This document shows, piece after piece, positions 49,756 to 63,587 of a DNA stretch of 64,000 bases (position 1 is its first letter; the number at the start of each line of letters is the position of its first letter). The notes beneath the pieces were generated by a model that did not search any database, was not told the DNA's origin, and saw only the letters and a program-made list of their open reading frames with translations. A program made the translations under genes and the position numbers. This DNA is from Todiramphus chloris collaris (taxonomy: Eukaryota; Chordata; Aves; Coraciiformes; Alcedinidae), in the NCBI GenBank assembly GCA_025345505.1, contig JANVCC010000011.1, forward strand, positions 3,109,849 to 3,173,848, given 5' to 3'.

Positions 49756-52700
49756 GTAACTGTATTCAAAGCTAACTTACAAGCTTCGTATTTGGAATCC
49801 AGCCTCTGAGGGGCATGTAATTCCCAGAGCCACTGGGGACTTGCACAGCACAGAGTTTGGGTTTTGTCCCTTTCTTTTTTGTTTGTGTATGTCCCAGGAT
49901 TGTGAATGAATCAGTCTCTGGAAATGCACAATTCCATTATTTCACAGTAAAGTGCCTATGGAATATGATGTGATGCAGTGTAGCACAATTCAAATAAACA
50001 CTAATGATTTTAATTATTTACTCTAAAGCAAGAAATAGGGAGATTTCATGTTGGCAGCAACTGAAATAAACTATTTCAAGCTTTTGCTGGTAAATGCAGA
50101 TTTTTTTTAATAACTTTGGATCAACAGTTGTATGTGCTGCCACCCAGGTGCCCCCAGACAGAGGCACTGCACAATACAGATCTAGTTCGCCGACTTTTCC
50201 TTTGTTCCCCCCTCCTTCCCCCATCCTCTTTTTTTGGGTTTTGTTTTTTTTTTTTTTCCCTGCCTTTAAAGTTTTAACAAAGCCGTTCCTGTTAAATACC
50301 TCCAAAGCAGAACATAAACTGGTGTGACAATTCTATCTGACAGCTGCAACTGACATGACGTCTGTCACAGTGATTAATACCTACAGCCCCTACCCCACCC
50401 ACTGCGTGTACAAAAGCTGCCTGATTTCGTTTGGTGAAAACCATGGGTGCAGTTAAGTGTAAAATCTCCCTGCACAGGTGGAAAACCTTATTCCCTTTGG
50501 CACAGGAATCTGATTTGTGAGAGCTGGGCTCCATGACCTTTCCCTTCAGGTTCTATTTGACATTCTTGGAAGCACGATGGCAGAAGGCTGCACTCCAAAT
50601 AATTCTGAAACAGACATAAAACTTTTCTATTTTTATTAACACTAGAAGAGGCCACTAAAAGAAAATCAAAACTATGAATCTGTCAAGATACCCCTCAGCA
50701 ACGCTGCACTTTGTTCACAAAAGTACCACGATGGAAGGGCAATGTTGTTTATCCAGTGTGTGTCTGTCTATTCATAACACCTCCACCCCTAAATAACTCA
50801 GTACTAATTAACACAGTCCCTCTGGCAACGCACTTCTGAAAGGAAATGTTCATGATGAGTCTCATTTACAGTTAGTCTCATTTATCACATTCTATTTTTT
50901 TTCTTGCTTCTACATTTTATAATATAAATCTCTAGCATGTAACAAATATAAAGAAAACCTATAAATACATATACACCAAAATATTAACAGATCATAAAGA
51001 CATTTATACATCTTATAATGTTAATTCTTTATTATTCTGAATGTACCTTTGTACATGTCTCTGCTTCGTTACAGATAGACAGATGTGCACGTATGTATAC
51101 AGCACTATAGAGACAGAAAAATCATGTTATAGTTAAAAGATTTTGATCTTTTCTTAATTTGTACTCTTAATTTTTTTGTTCCCCTGCCAGAAGGTCTACT
51201 GCTTTTACTGGTATCACACACTAAAGTGATGCTTGCTGACCATCAATTTGCATCTTGGAAAATGGGCTAATTTAAAATGAGTCATACAGAAGTTTCTGGT
51301 AGAACAGTGACTTTTCTGAAAAACAAAAACAAAACCAAAACAACCTAGGCAAAAACCCCAGTTGTATCAGAATTATTCTTTATTGTCCTGGTACTCATTG
51401 CAATTTTCTTCAGTAGAGAAGAAACTGAGGAAAAACATCGTACCAGGCTACACAGCAGTTATTATGAAGTGCATAACATAGACAAAAGTTTGAAAGAGGC
51501 ATATCTATTTCTGTAAAACCTACGTCATAGACGCTAGTCTAGAAACTGCCCATGTGTGAAACCATCACTGGATTGCTGGTAGCTGAAATTGCACCAACAG
51601 AGAGATTTCCAGATGCACAAAGATAAGTTAGGTACCATCTTGCATTTACACCTGTGGCGCTGTCCCACGCAGTGACATCTGCAACCTTGAAAAATTCACC
51701 ATGAAAATTTTAAAATCAAGTCCTGAATTAATGATATTAGTGCAGAGCCCAGAAGCCAGGTGCTTAGATTGTTTAATAATGTACTTTGGAAATTCATAGA
51801 CCTAGCGCTAACTGAACGCCAATATTAGCTGAAGATTCCCTTAGCACATGGCTGTTGAAGAGAGTGACAGTGACCTCAGATAACACTTTGGCATGAAGCG
51901 TGTGACTTTAAAGCTCAGTCAGATTATCATGAAAGATGAATTTTCTAAGGTTCTTTTCATTACTTTCTTTAAGTGCTCTTGACATTCCCTGAAGAAGTTT
52001 AGGAGAGCTTCCTAGGAAAAATGTCAAAATAAAGTAATAATGTTCTTACAATAATGTTCAGCAAAATGTGAGCCCCGCATGGTTTAGAAATGAAGAACAG
52101 CAGTTTAGGAGGATGTTGCACACATGCAGACACCTATATATTATCAAGGGCTTCAGTGTGATCAAAACAATAAACAATAATTTCATATATGCACTGTCAA
52201 AGAGCTGGAACAACTGATTGGTGTTGGAAAGGGATTTTATGTGACCTTCAAGTATGCTGACAATACTCTTTTCTACTGTATATGAAACTTTTGTTTCAAA
52301 CACTGGTAGTTACTGACCGAGCAAAACAATTTATACAGGCTTGATACTAGAAGCATTTGCTGTAAAATTTATACCTCTTCAGAATCTTTTTAAACAGAAA
52401 TAATCAAGTTCAGTATGGAGTGATATTAAAATACTGTCTTGCTTTTTTAGGGACAACCTTGTTCAAACTAGTTTACTATCTTTCACAGGCACCAACTGAC
52501 ACAACTCTGTGAGAGTGACAGACTTTTTTGTTTTAATTAAAGAGATGATCATAAAGATATATTTTATTATCTGTAACTCAAGAACTATGTGTGGTGAAAT
52601 GTTGGTTTGTTTTTTTTGTTCTCTTCATAGTCCCAGAGCCTCCCCTACCCACCCCTAGCTGAATGATGTACTGTCTGGAACAGACCCATCATAAACCACA

Positions 52701-53113
52701 GGCTGTAAATTAAACAGTGGGAAGAATAACTGGCTGGAGGGTTCTAGGAATGCTAACATAACACGTGCTATTCAGTCTACCGTGAGGGAACTTCTTTAAA
52801 AAAATACATTTCTGAAGGAGAAGTACAATTACTTAAAATTATTTAAATGGATAATGACTGGATATTTTTAGCAATAAGACTTAAATTTCACAGAATGTTT
52901 TAATGCATAGGACTTTGGATTACCTACTTTTATTCTCAGGGTTCCCAAAGCACTTTACATATTTACCAAATAGATATACAAATTACAGAAAGGAATCATT
53001 TAAGTCATCACTGGCCATCATGCCTGTTGAAGGATGAAGCCCTGACTTGCTGAAGACTACTGCAAAACTCTGAAAGACTTTAGTAAGGCTGAAATTTTAC
53101 AACTCATATTCTG

Positions 53114-53133
53114 AAAAAAAAAAAAAAAAAAAA
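53114..53133 (+). repeat. A20 homopolymer
   Basis: Uninterrupted A20; the upstream 150 bases have a faint LINE-like look (CCCAAAGCACTTTACATATT near 52950) but no clear element. Confidence 0.85.
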
Positions 53134-54163
53134 GTACCTTAATACTTGAGGGGAACTTTAATAGTGGAAACCAAGCAGGACTAGCTTTATTTTTCAGTTC
53201 TGGTGATCAAACCATGACAGGAACAGATCTGTGTTTGCTGTTATGAATCTAGCAGCCTACCTCCCTCTCTGTCATGGAAAGAAATGTGCAGAAACTCCCA
53301 CAGAGATACACTGCCCTTGATCTGCAGAAAAACTCCTGTATTGTCAATACTCTCCTTGATCTGACAGGTAACTCTTGATGTCAGCAGCAGTTTTGTGCAT
53401 GGTGTGGGCAGTGTATGGCTCCTAAGGAAAGTTTTAGAAGCTCGGGTAGCATTGAGATTAATCAGGATTTGATGCCTCACTGAGGAAGACCAAACGAGCA
53501 GGGTTTGTGGATACAGTCAGTGAGGAGCATGCGACTGCAGACAGAAAAAAACCATCACACTGAAAAATTACAAATGAAGCCAGAGAAAAAGAGCAAGAGT
53601 GAGGCAGGGGAAGGTTAGCCTTGAAGAAAGGATCACTGACAGAAGGACCAGATTGTCTTCATCCCTTCAACATTATTTCTTCTGAACTATCAATTTTCTT
53701 CTGGATCTGGATCCTTGATCTTCTCCCATCAGCTAAATCCAAACTCCCCAAGCCCTGCCAGACTGTCCTTAAAACCAGACCTTACAAGACATATAAGCCA
53801 GGGGGAAGTAAATGCTCAGATTTCTCTGCACCTCTCTCCCACCGCATCCAGTCTGTTACCTACTCAAAGATTCATAGGCAAAGCACCAGGGTGGTTCCTG
53901 AAGTGAACCCAGAGACCCAACTCTGATGAGACCTTCTGGGACAAGAGATGGCCTGACCTCACAGAATAACTCTGAGGAGCAGGAAAGTTACTCTTCATTT
54001 CTTTACCTTTATGGTAGTAAAGCTGTCAGTTACAAAACCCCAAAGCTTTCTGTGTAACTGCACAGTGTGTAGTGGAGGAGTAAAGTGATATTCTTCCTAT
54101 CTGGGACATGATGCTTTTAAAATAATCTATCTGGTATGTACTAGAGCGAGAAACGTAAGTAAC

Positions 54164-54229
54164 AGTTTTTATTGCATAGCAACTTTCACCCTAAAATCTC
54201 CAAGTAATTTACAGCATTAATTAGTTAAG
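54164..54229 (+). mobile_element. L2/L3-like 3' end remnant
   Basis: TTTTTATTGCATAGCAACTT, CACCCTAAAATCTCCAAGTA and TTTACAGCATTAATTAGTTA resemble the 'atagcacctttcatcccaagg...ctttacaaacattaatta' end of ancient LINEs. Confidence 0.4.
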
Positions 54230-57200
54230 AGCATCTGATAACAGGACTCCATATTACAATGATTATGACTATAATTAAAGGTAATGAAATGATGAAAGGA
54301 CCTGTGCTCAATTTGTACATCAAAATAGTGAACTCTGAAGTAACAAAACCAAAGCCAAGCACAAATATTTGTGACTGAGTGCACATGAACTTCTGTATTT
54401 TATTTCTCTGGGCCAATACTGCCTTTAGCTAGGAATATGCGTGTATGAGATCTGACAGATTTGGGCAAAGTTTTGCTGTGGTACAGAGATTAACACCAGA
54501 AGATCAGCAAAAAACTGAGACCAATAAGGAGGCACGATGGGCAGTGTGGACCAGCAGTTGCTTAGCCCCTTTATAACTGCCAATCCCAAACACAACATGG
54601 TGCTGCTGTGGCAGGGTAGAAAGGCTGGCCATGAGACTGATGTCTACAAAGATCAAGAGGTCTTCAACTGGAGTGAGGAGAGAAAGCACTGGTTATGTCT
54701 GGAACACAGCTTTCTTGAGGTATTTTTAATGACTCTTAGAAACAAGTTATTTTCAAAACAGCAGAAGTAATGTGTGGCTTTCTGATGGCTGGTGGCTCCC
54801 ATGTTTTGGCTGACCTGCAGGCTACTGACAAAAAGAGTGGCCATCAGTGCAATTCTCTTTGTCCTTTCTTCCACAAAGGCACCGATTTCTATAAAACCTG
54901 TAAGAATTTGGTATCTTTGAGACCTCTGATTGCCATCAAGCTGCTGAAACTGGCCAACAGCTTAAAAAAAAGTCCAGAATGTCAGGTAGGCAGGCAATAC
55001 AGTTATTTAGGCCTTATTTTCCTAGGAAACTGTTCTAAAATAAGGTGACATTGTTAATACAGACTGTTATATGAATTTTGAAACACTTTAACAAACTTGC
55101 CAAAATAATTGATTTTCTTCAGTTACTACATATGCAGACAGTGTATGGTCTTCTTTAGGCAAAATGGGGAGAAAAAGAAAGCTTCTGGCTTGGAGGAAGT
55201 TCCTTTTTTTTAGGAATCAGTACAAAAGCTCCAGTGAAGTCGCACATCACCTAAATGTCCTTCAGTGCAGAAAGAACCTTCTTTCTCTCTCTGAAAGACT
55301 TAGGATCTCCATGAGATCATCCACAGAAGACAGCATACAGATTATGATGAGGGACTTCTCCAGACAAATGGCCTCCTGATAATGATGAAAAATGTCAAAA
55401 TTGTGGATGAAATACTGGGAGTCATCGAAACTGCAGGGAGAGAATGTATTCTCTATATGCATACTACAATCACCAAAGTTTGCAGTCACTCTAAACTTCC
55501 CTCTGGAGTCCAGTGGGAATCAACCGATTCTGAGAATTTACAGTAATTAAAAGATTATATCACACGACTGATGTCTGATAATTAGCCATTCAGAACTGAA
55601 GGCTGGCAGATTAATAACACTTCTATCCAAATAAATCAAGACACTTTGATTCATCCTCTCCAGAAGCTGTTTCTGGCTGTCGCTACAGGCATCTTTCATT
55701 AGAGACCACTGTCTCTAGCAAATCAAGCAAGGATCCATGCACAAGCATCAATAGTATCTCTCTCAGCTGACTTGGAGTTACTGATAAATATTCTGCTGAC
55801 TCCAGCAGGATTTATTACACACAAAGCAGGCCAAATGAAGAGGTCTGGAAGCAGCTTATCTGCATGTGAAGGCAACTGAGCCGTTAGATCTGCATGAGCT
55901 GTGGAAGGCTACCCCGAAATTCAGCATTGAGCACAAATAAGAGAAGAGGGTAGTTTTCTAAAGGAAAATTAGCAAAGACTCCAGCTCACTAGTGTTCTGA
56001 ACAGCCTTTCATAAGCTTTCTTAGGCTGTACATTTCTGACAGAGAAACACACAGTGCTCTGAGATGTGGTGTGCAAGGGCACTGCCTGCCCGATCTGTCT
56101 GAGGCCAAAAACACTCACCTGGGCAAAAGAGATGGCTACTAAAGGGGTCAGTGCTGTGGCAGCTGGAATAGTAGTGTTTGATGAAGGGACATAATACCGG
56201 GCTGCTATCTACTGCTCTGCTCTCAGTACCAGAAGCAGTTGTTTTTTAGTTCTGAGACAGGGTCAGAGTTGCAACACCGTGATTCCTCACAGCTCTGACA
56301 AAATGCAGCTTGAGCCATGGGGACCTTTGATCAGCAGCAAGAAGGAGAATCGTGACTCTTTATATGGAAAAATCCCAGGGGGTCACTTTCCTTTTTTTTT
56401 TTTTTTCTTCTTGTAGCTGTCAAGGCTGCTGTATATGTGTACATACCATGTTCTTACGCTTTTCCTTAGGCATTTGATCCTGGTCTTTCTGAAAACCTGC
56501 CCACATATTTCTCTGATAGAATTTATAGAGACAATACTCAAGGCCAGACAAGTTAAGACTGGAAAGAGGACTCCAACAAGATGTAAAGGGGGATGAAAAG
56601 AAACTGGGTGGAGTACTCCAGTACTACCAGGCATCCAGAGCAAAGTATTCTGAACTAATACAAGTATATAAAATGATCAGACAAAATCTATGCAAAACTG
56701 TGTTAAGATATTATTGGTCAAACATCTGCTTCTACATCAACATCCAGAAAAGACGCATCTTAGAAGCATTCCTTAAAGAATGAATTGTGGTGTTTGGTGT
56801 TTAGTTTTTTTTTTAGTTTCAGGTATTAATTCATGCTATGCCTACTCCCACTAGCTCAAGTTTCTGAAACAAATAACCTGACTGGTGGAGAAACTGAAAC
56901 ACATGGAGTAATCGTGTTCTCATCTTTTGGCTAGTACAATTTCCTTTTTCTAATTTATGATACTAAAGTTGTCAAGAAAATAGTATTTTCTTGGCAAATC
57001 AGGATGAATGCAAAGGAGCAATCAACAACATATATAGCACACAAATCTTTGCACCTAGTCTCCCAGGGACTGGAAGCAAATTCAGGTTTGGATAGAATAT
57101 CCCGAAGGATTTACACTTATAAAGATATATATAAACTCAGTAAAAACATGAAGCTTGAAGTAAGCACTTCATCAAAGGCTTATTTTGGTTTTCAACAAAT

Positions 57201-58134
57201 AACAAAATTAAAACTCCTGCTGCCCACATGAGTCTGTGTGTCTGGATCTTTCTTGATAGATAAAATTATTCATGTCATATTAGAGCCTGTCAGTATGTTT
57301 AAGCAGAAAAAAAGACATATCATTCCTACAGGAGATCTAAACATCTTCATTATAAAAGCTGTGAAGGAGTCACAATACATTAGGAAGAACAAATGTAGTC
57401 TGTAGTGGTTTTTCAGTTCTTTCTACACCGTTGACTTACCAGAGGAAAGTACTACTAATTACACCTACTTGCATTGATTATTTTTTTCCTTCAGGATGGA
57501 TTACCTTGTCTTCCCCTGAATCCAATGATTTAAATTACAATGCAACCACAATCTGATGGAGGTTGGAAGCTACCCTTGAAAGAGACATAAAACATGGCAT
57601 TAAAAAATTTCTCTTTCCCTATTAACTGCTCCTCCAAAACAGGCTGACTAAGTTTCAAGTGATGTGATTTAGCAAACACTACAGTGACATAATATACCAC
57701 ACATTATGGGAAATGCCAGATATATTTCTTGTGGCTAGATAAGGTTCAATGATCCAGATCTGGATCAGATATGGTCCTGTTTACACCAACGTAAATCCAA
57801 ACTAAATTCCACTGAAGCCAAGGTATTAGTTAGATCAGAATCTAGTTCATTAAATCATAAATGATTACATTCTTAAGCATACTTGTCTTATCTCTCTTCT
57901 CCTTTTCCCCCTTATAGACTCCAGTTTTGCCGCCAGGACCGCGAGGATCATCTAAATCAAACTCATATGCTATGGGTCATAGAATATCTCCCAATCATTT
58001 CTACATCAAACCCAGTCATTTGCAGTTGTGGTGGAAAAGATCAAATATTTCTACTGACTTTTTTGTTTGTTTTTCATTTGTGCTATCCCTGTAACAACTC
58101 AGTAATTGAGACAATTGCTGTGGTAACGTATTAC

Positions 58135-58234
58135 NNNNNNNNNNNNNNNNNNNNNNNNNNNNNNNNNNNNNNNNNNNNNNNNNNNNNNNNNNNNNNNNNN
58201 NNNNNNNNNNNNNNNNNNNNNNNNNNNNNNNNNN
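58135..58234. other. Assembly gap, 100 N
   Basis: Exactly 100 N, the usual placeholder for a gap of unknown size. The open frame called across it (57883-58392) is not evidence of a gene. Confidence 0.99.
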
Positions 58235-58590
58235 TGTTTTCCATCCCTCTCTCTAGGTACTCACAGATCATTCTGTGCCTCCCTTTGGCAGTCAATTTTG
58301 CCATTTTGCAATCAATGACTAAATTCTTCTTAATTCCTGGCTCCATCTACACACATACAGTTAAGAGTAATTTCCCATGTAATAGCTACTAAATGCACTA
58401 AAATCTGCAAACTTTAAACCTTCTCATGAAGTTACAATGCAGGTGCACACACAGTCAAAAGTCTCATGAAAAAGAAGGACACTACAATAAACAGTCCAAT
58501 CTGTATTGTAAGCAACTGATCCAGTGGGTCCTCATGTTGTAACCTGACACAAACCAGGCAGTGTCAGAGGCGTCAACACATAGAAGGAAT

Positions 58591-58640
58591 TGGGGGGTGG
58601 AGAAGGGGGGGGGAGAGGCATCATTAGGAGGAAGGGGAGG
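58591..58640 (+). repeat. G-run cluster, G-quadruplex candidate
   Basis: Runs of G6 (58592-58597), G2, G9 (58605-58613) and G4 (58634-58637) on the plus strand. Confidence 0.7.
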
Positions 58641-59119
58641 ACACTACAAAAGTTTATCTGGATGTTGAATAGAACATATATAAAAGGATGAGAAAGAGAT
58701 CTGATAGTCAATACATAGCACAGGAATCAATATATGACAAGGAAACAAATGACTGTAACTCTGAGATGCCGAAGTATGCTGAATCCTGTGCACCATTTAG
58801 CAAGTGTATACATTGACCTCAGGCTGGTGTAGAGCTAATGTCATTGCCTGGATAAACACACACTGAAGCACTTATTCTTTATATGTTACCATAGAATGTG
58901 TTTTTACATTGGTTCTTACTTCTCTTTCTTCTACTCTGTTAAATTTGCAATAAATAACTTCTCCAAATGGAGTCTGTTTTGCCTCTGATGGTAATCGATG
59001 AGTGATCTCCCTGTCCTTATCTCAACCCATGAGATTTTCATTGTATTTTCTTCCCCATCTACTCAAGGACAAAGAGTGATAGGGTGGTCTGGTGGGCACT
59101 CGAAAGCCAGTCAAGGTCA

Positions 59120-59535
59120 GTCCACCACACCATCAAACACATGCCTTTCCAATCTAGTGACAACGATGTTGTGTGGGACCGTGTCAAAGGACAGGTCAGG
59201 ACAGATGACATCAGTTGCTCCTCCCTTATCCCCTGATGCAGTCACTCCATTGTAGAAGGCCACCAAATTGGTGAGGTATGTTTTGCCTTTCGTGAAGCCA
59301 TGCTGCCTTGTCATCACATGCTTACACATAGCTTCCAGGAGTATCCATTCCATGATCTTACACGGAACTATCTGACTGGTCAATAGTCCCTAGGGTCCTC
59401 CTTTTTACCTTTATTAAAAGTGGGTGTGATATTTCCCTTCTTCTAGTCACTGCAGACTTTGCCTGATTGCCATGACTTTTCAAATATGATGGAGAGCAGC
59501 TTAGCAACTACATCTGCAAGTTCCCTGCTATGCAT
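59120..59535 (-). mobile_element. CR1 LINE internal fragment
   Basis: Minus orientation. TTGTGTGGGACCGTGTCAAA, CCATTGTAGAAGGCCACCAA, CATAGCTTCCAGGAGTATCC and GCCATGACTTTTCAAATATG are the reversed CR1 segment that lies just 5' of the part preserved at 47712-48640. The 3' tail is absent. Confidence 0.85.
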
Positions 59536-62016
59536 AAGTCATTACCATATGAATAATAATGCTCAATATTATCCTATAGGATGAAGGAAAACATGATAAA
59601 TTCCTGGCCCTGAGTGCCAAGGGGAAGCCTTGACCTTATAACACGAATGCTATTTGCCTTGACTGACCTTGTATGTATTTTTTGCTTTGTTTTCCGTATA
59701 TTTCTATTTTCTGTAGCCCCCACTAGCTTAGACATTATATAATCAGTGATTTGAAAGCCATGAGAATTAAAGACTCCTGGAATCTCTTTCCCTGCAGATT
59801 ATTTTCTTCATCTGCATGATCTTAGTGACATATGTAAAACTCATGGCCTAGATTTTAATGACGGTGACCTTCGGGAGTTACAGTTGAGTCAACGCCATTT
59901 TAAACGCGAGCCTGCTACTGTATTATATCGTTGCAGCTGTAGCCAAGTGAGAGGGTGACAAGTGTAATTACCAGCTCTTTCCGTGAAGGCTCTCAGTCTA
60001 AGAAAATGTAAGATGTTAACAAAATGAGTGCACGCATTGTGTGCCACGACTTTGTATCACTGACACAAGTGGAAGTATTTTATTTTTCACCAAAGTCAGA
60101 TACATTTGGTGTGGAACACAGAAGTATGCAATACATAGTAAAGAAAATGAAAATGTATTGCACTATCCACTATTCTGTATGTTTGTGTTCTTTTGGAACT
60201 GGAAATACTTTAATAAATTTGCTTTAAGTCTCTATTTTTGAATACTTGCAACAATTTTTGAGTAGAAAGTAACACTGTATTTATAGTTTTGCATTAAGCG
60301 TGCCCAGTTTACAAACCACATGACATAACCTGGACAGTGAGAGCTAAACTGGCTTCTTTGAACCTTAGATATTATCACCAATAAAACATTAGAAACAAAA
60401 CTGATGTAAAGACAATTTATTGATTTCACTGTGTCTACCTACGTGTCTGTGATTGGAATTTGGGTAATTTTTCTACTGAGGCAGCCCAACACAGTCTGCA
60501 GAGGCCTCAAGATACCATTCCCTCCTCCTTGATCTTCTCCTTCATGTTTTCTTCCACCAGCTGGTGGTGGCCCTGAGGCACCTACCTCAGCAGCACTGAA
60601 GCTGCTCTTAGAATCTCAAAATCCTACTCCTGTCTCTGTGGGAGTTACCTGTTTGCACAGGAATAACAGAGGAAAATTTAGATTTCCATCTAAACTAAGA
60701 CAAAGTGTTTGAGAATGTATCAAGGTTCGAAAGGTTTCAGTAATGAGGACAACTACATATATCAGCAATTTTAGAAGGTAGAAAATTATCTCTGTGGTGC
60801 TAAATACTTTAATCAACTTTTCATCCAGAAATCCTAGTCTCTAAGAACAGTGACAGAATTATTTTTAGCATCCAGTGAAAGACATTTTAAAAGGTAGGCC
60901 CTTGAGCTATAGCATTTCTTAAAAAAACTAGTACAGCACGCACGCATGGAGGAAACTGCAGCTGAAAAGGAATTTGACAAGTGCTGCTGCAAAGTATTTC
61001 TCAGAGATGTTAAATGTTTCTGTTCCTGCAGTGTCTGGATTTTGCTTCAACATCCTCTTGCTATTCATTGTCAGTGCACAGACTAATTGTATGTTGCTGC
61101 AGCAATTTTGACTGTGGAGCTATTTCACATACTGCACCATATTTTATAGTAACTTGCATAGTTATTACTGGGTCTGACCAGAGGAGATCTTGATGGTATA
61201 ATGAATTCTGTATGAAAGAGAATCTGATCTGTGGCACGCTTAACATTAGTAGAGAATAAATCTGTTAACTTCAGCAGACTCGCGCTGCTATAATTCTGAT
61301 GTGAGTTAGATCCACACTGTGTATTCATAAAACCACTCACCGCCAGAGAAAATCAGACCTGCTCATTACGTGTCGCAGAACCTACACCGGTTGCAATGCT
61401 ATCGCCTGCACTGTCCCGTGGGAAGATAAACGCCTTCATGTCAAGTGCTCAGGTACTGTTTTGCTGATAGGGACCACAGAAGTACCTATGTAGCAATCAA
61501 CAACGCTAGTGACACGGGGCTGTACATGCTCGGAATCTCACGTGCACAGTGGTTACAGTTAATCACAGTTCCTCACGCTGTAAAGACTATGTCAGTGCAA
61601 TGCTTTTAAGTGAGCTCCAGTTTCCCCTTGCTTGCAAAGCATTAAGAAGGTTCGCAGGCTGGACTTACACGAGGACTACTGCAAGTCACAAAAAAATCAA
61701 AGCTGAGGTCCTACGGAACTTCTACCTAAAATTTTAAGTAAAAGTTTGGATTACTAATCAAAAAGCCAAGGAACAGTCATGGTGACGTTAATATAGTCAA
61801 ATGATTATGCCAGTATAAGCCACTTACAGACTATCTCTCTAGTCTCTGTCAATGCTCTAGGTTCCTTCTACAGGTGGTGGAGAGACCCAAACATTATTAG
61901 ATTTTTTTTCTAAAAAGACATGAACAACTTTGTGCTTTTTGACTACATACATGACTTCCAACCCATAAACTTGGTGTCTATGAGATTTTGCTTGGACAAG
62001 GGAATTCTTCTTGTGT

Positions 62017-62079
62017 ACAGATGACTGAAATGTCTTTTCAGCAAGGATGTAAAGAAGGTGGATTTGTAAACATGGCAAA
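62017..62079 (+). repeat. 63-base direct repeat, copy 1
   Basis: Shares about 63 bases with 63493-63555 at close to 90 percent identity, including TTTTCAGCAAGGATGT and TGTAAACATGGCAA. No family recognised. Confidence 0.75.
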
Positions 62080-62283
62080 CCTGGGCAGATACCCTGAAGC
62101 CATTCACAAGGACAGGAGAGCTTGCAGAGGAAGGTATCATTGCAGCTGGTGTTACTGGCAGACTGGAAGTCTTACAGGGAACAAGGTAAAGGACAAGGAT
62201 CTGAGTGACACTTTGGGGATTGAAAAGCGAGCAAAGGAAAGACAACAAGAGTTAACAAAAAGCTGGTGATAAACAGAATAATA

Positions 62284-62362
62284 ATAGAATGATAACAGAA
62301 GTGTCATGGTTGGAAAAGACTTCTACAATCACTGCATCCAACCATCAACACCTCACCATCCT
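62284..62362 (-). mobile_element. CR1 LINE 3' tail fragment, short
   Basis: Minus orientation. The plus strand shows TCATGGTTGGAAAAGACTTC then CATCCAACCATCAACACCTC, the reversed last bases of a CR1. Only about 80 bases are kept. Confidence 0.65.
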
Positions 62363-63492
62363 ATTAGATCCACAGTGCTCTAAGCAGGCAAAAGGGAATT
62401 CTTTGTGGATTGAGGAGCCCAAACCAACGAAGGATAGAAGAAAGCAGAAAAGGAAAAAAAGAACCCGAATAAAGCAAAGCAGCATAGACCGTAAAACCCA
62501 GATGGTGTACTTGGTCACAGGCACTGAAGAGTTCATGAAAGCTGTGAATGTGTAACTGCAGGCAACCACCAGCTCTGACATCTGCATTGCCAGATTCCCA
62601 CACTTTTGGAAGATAAATAATTTATTTTGAAGGGAACACTTCAAATAATAGTATAGATATTGCTGTAAATCTTATTCCTCAGCTGTATTTTATCAATTTT
62701 ATCTTATGTACCATTTTTCTGTCATATGCCAGACACGACGTTCCTCTGTCCTTTACCTGCTAATGATCACTCCTAAATTCAGTATTTCATAGTCCTCTAA
62801 TTCTGCTGTCTTTTAACCCATTTATAAACATCCAGTTCTACAGGCTAGTGCTAATATTTCTGTAATTGTCCCCAGCAGCGCTCAATGCCAATGCAAGGAT
62901 GAATAGAGTGAAACAGCCCCACTGTATAGTGAATCTTGAGCACGCTTTCAGTACTCTGCAGCCATCAAACTAAATCACCATTCTTATTTCATATTTTTGG
63001 TGTAGGTAACTCAATACTTCAAGAATTACTATAACAAGAAGAGTGCCATCAAAACATTTTTTGTGTGCGCCTGACCACTTTGCTCCTGAGGGAAGAAAAG
63101 ATATATTTTATTTATTGAAGCTCAGTGGCACAAAATCACAAGCTCAGGTACAACCTGAGTTTAATTATGTGAAATGAGTCTCTCGCAGGCTGGATCTCCT
63201 GTACTGAAACACAGGACAGGTCAGCTCCATTCCTGTTGAAATTTTTGAGAAATAGGGGTGTTGATCAGTCCTGAAAATCAGGTTTTTCTATGTCAAAAGA
63301 TCTTGATCAAACCGGACTCAGGTTCAAATGCAAAACAGAAAAAAAAAGTATAAATTGTGCTTATGAGGCATTTTTAATAGCACTTCCTGACCTAAAATAC
63401 CATTTTCGTACTCCTCATTCACTGCTTATTCCATATGTACATAGTAAATATAGATAAGCAAACCTGAAATGTATCCTAGCTGGTCATATTTG

Positions 63493-63555
63493 ACAGATGG
63501 CTGAAATGTTTTTTCAGCAAGGATGTGAAGAAGATGGGTCTGTAAACATGGCAAG
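63493..63555 (+). repeat. 63-base direct repeat, copy 2
   Basis: Partner of 62017-62079. This copy ends about 30 bases before the CR1 at 63588. Confidence 0.75.
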
Positions 63556-63587
63556 CATGAACACCATTTTGACCAAACATTTGTGCT

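Noticed and set aside
57883-58392. 169-codon open frame
   Set aside because: It runs through 100 N and has no recognisable protein on either side.
47712-59535. One CR1 insertion split by 10.5 kb of later sequence (47712-48640 and 59120-59535 are neighbouring CR1 segments in the same orientation)
   Set aside because: About 100 bases of the consensus are missing between the pieces and no large inserted element lies between them. Two independent insertions are simpler.
61340-61560. A further upstream TENM4 coding exon ending at CTGGCG|GTGAGT
   Set aside because: In the phase needed by exon F the frame has a TGA about 20 bases upstream and no teneurin tail motif.
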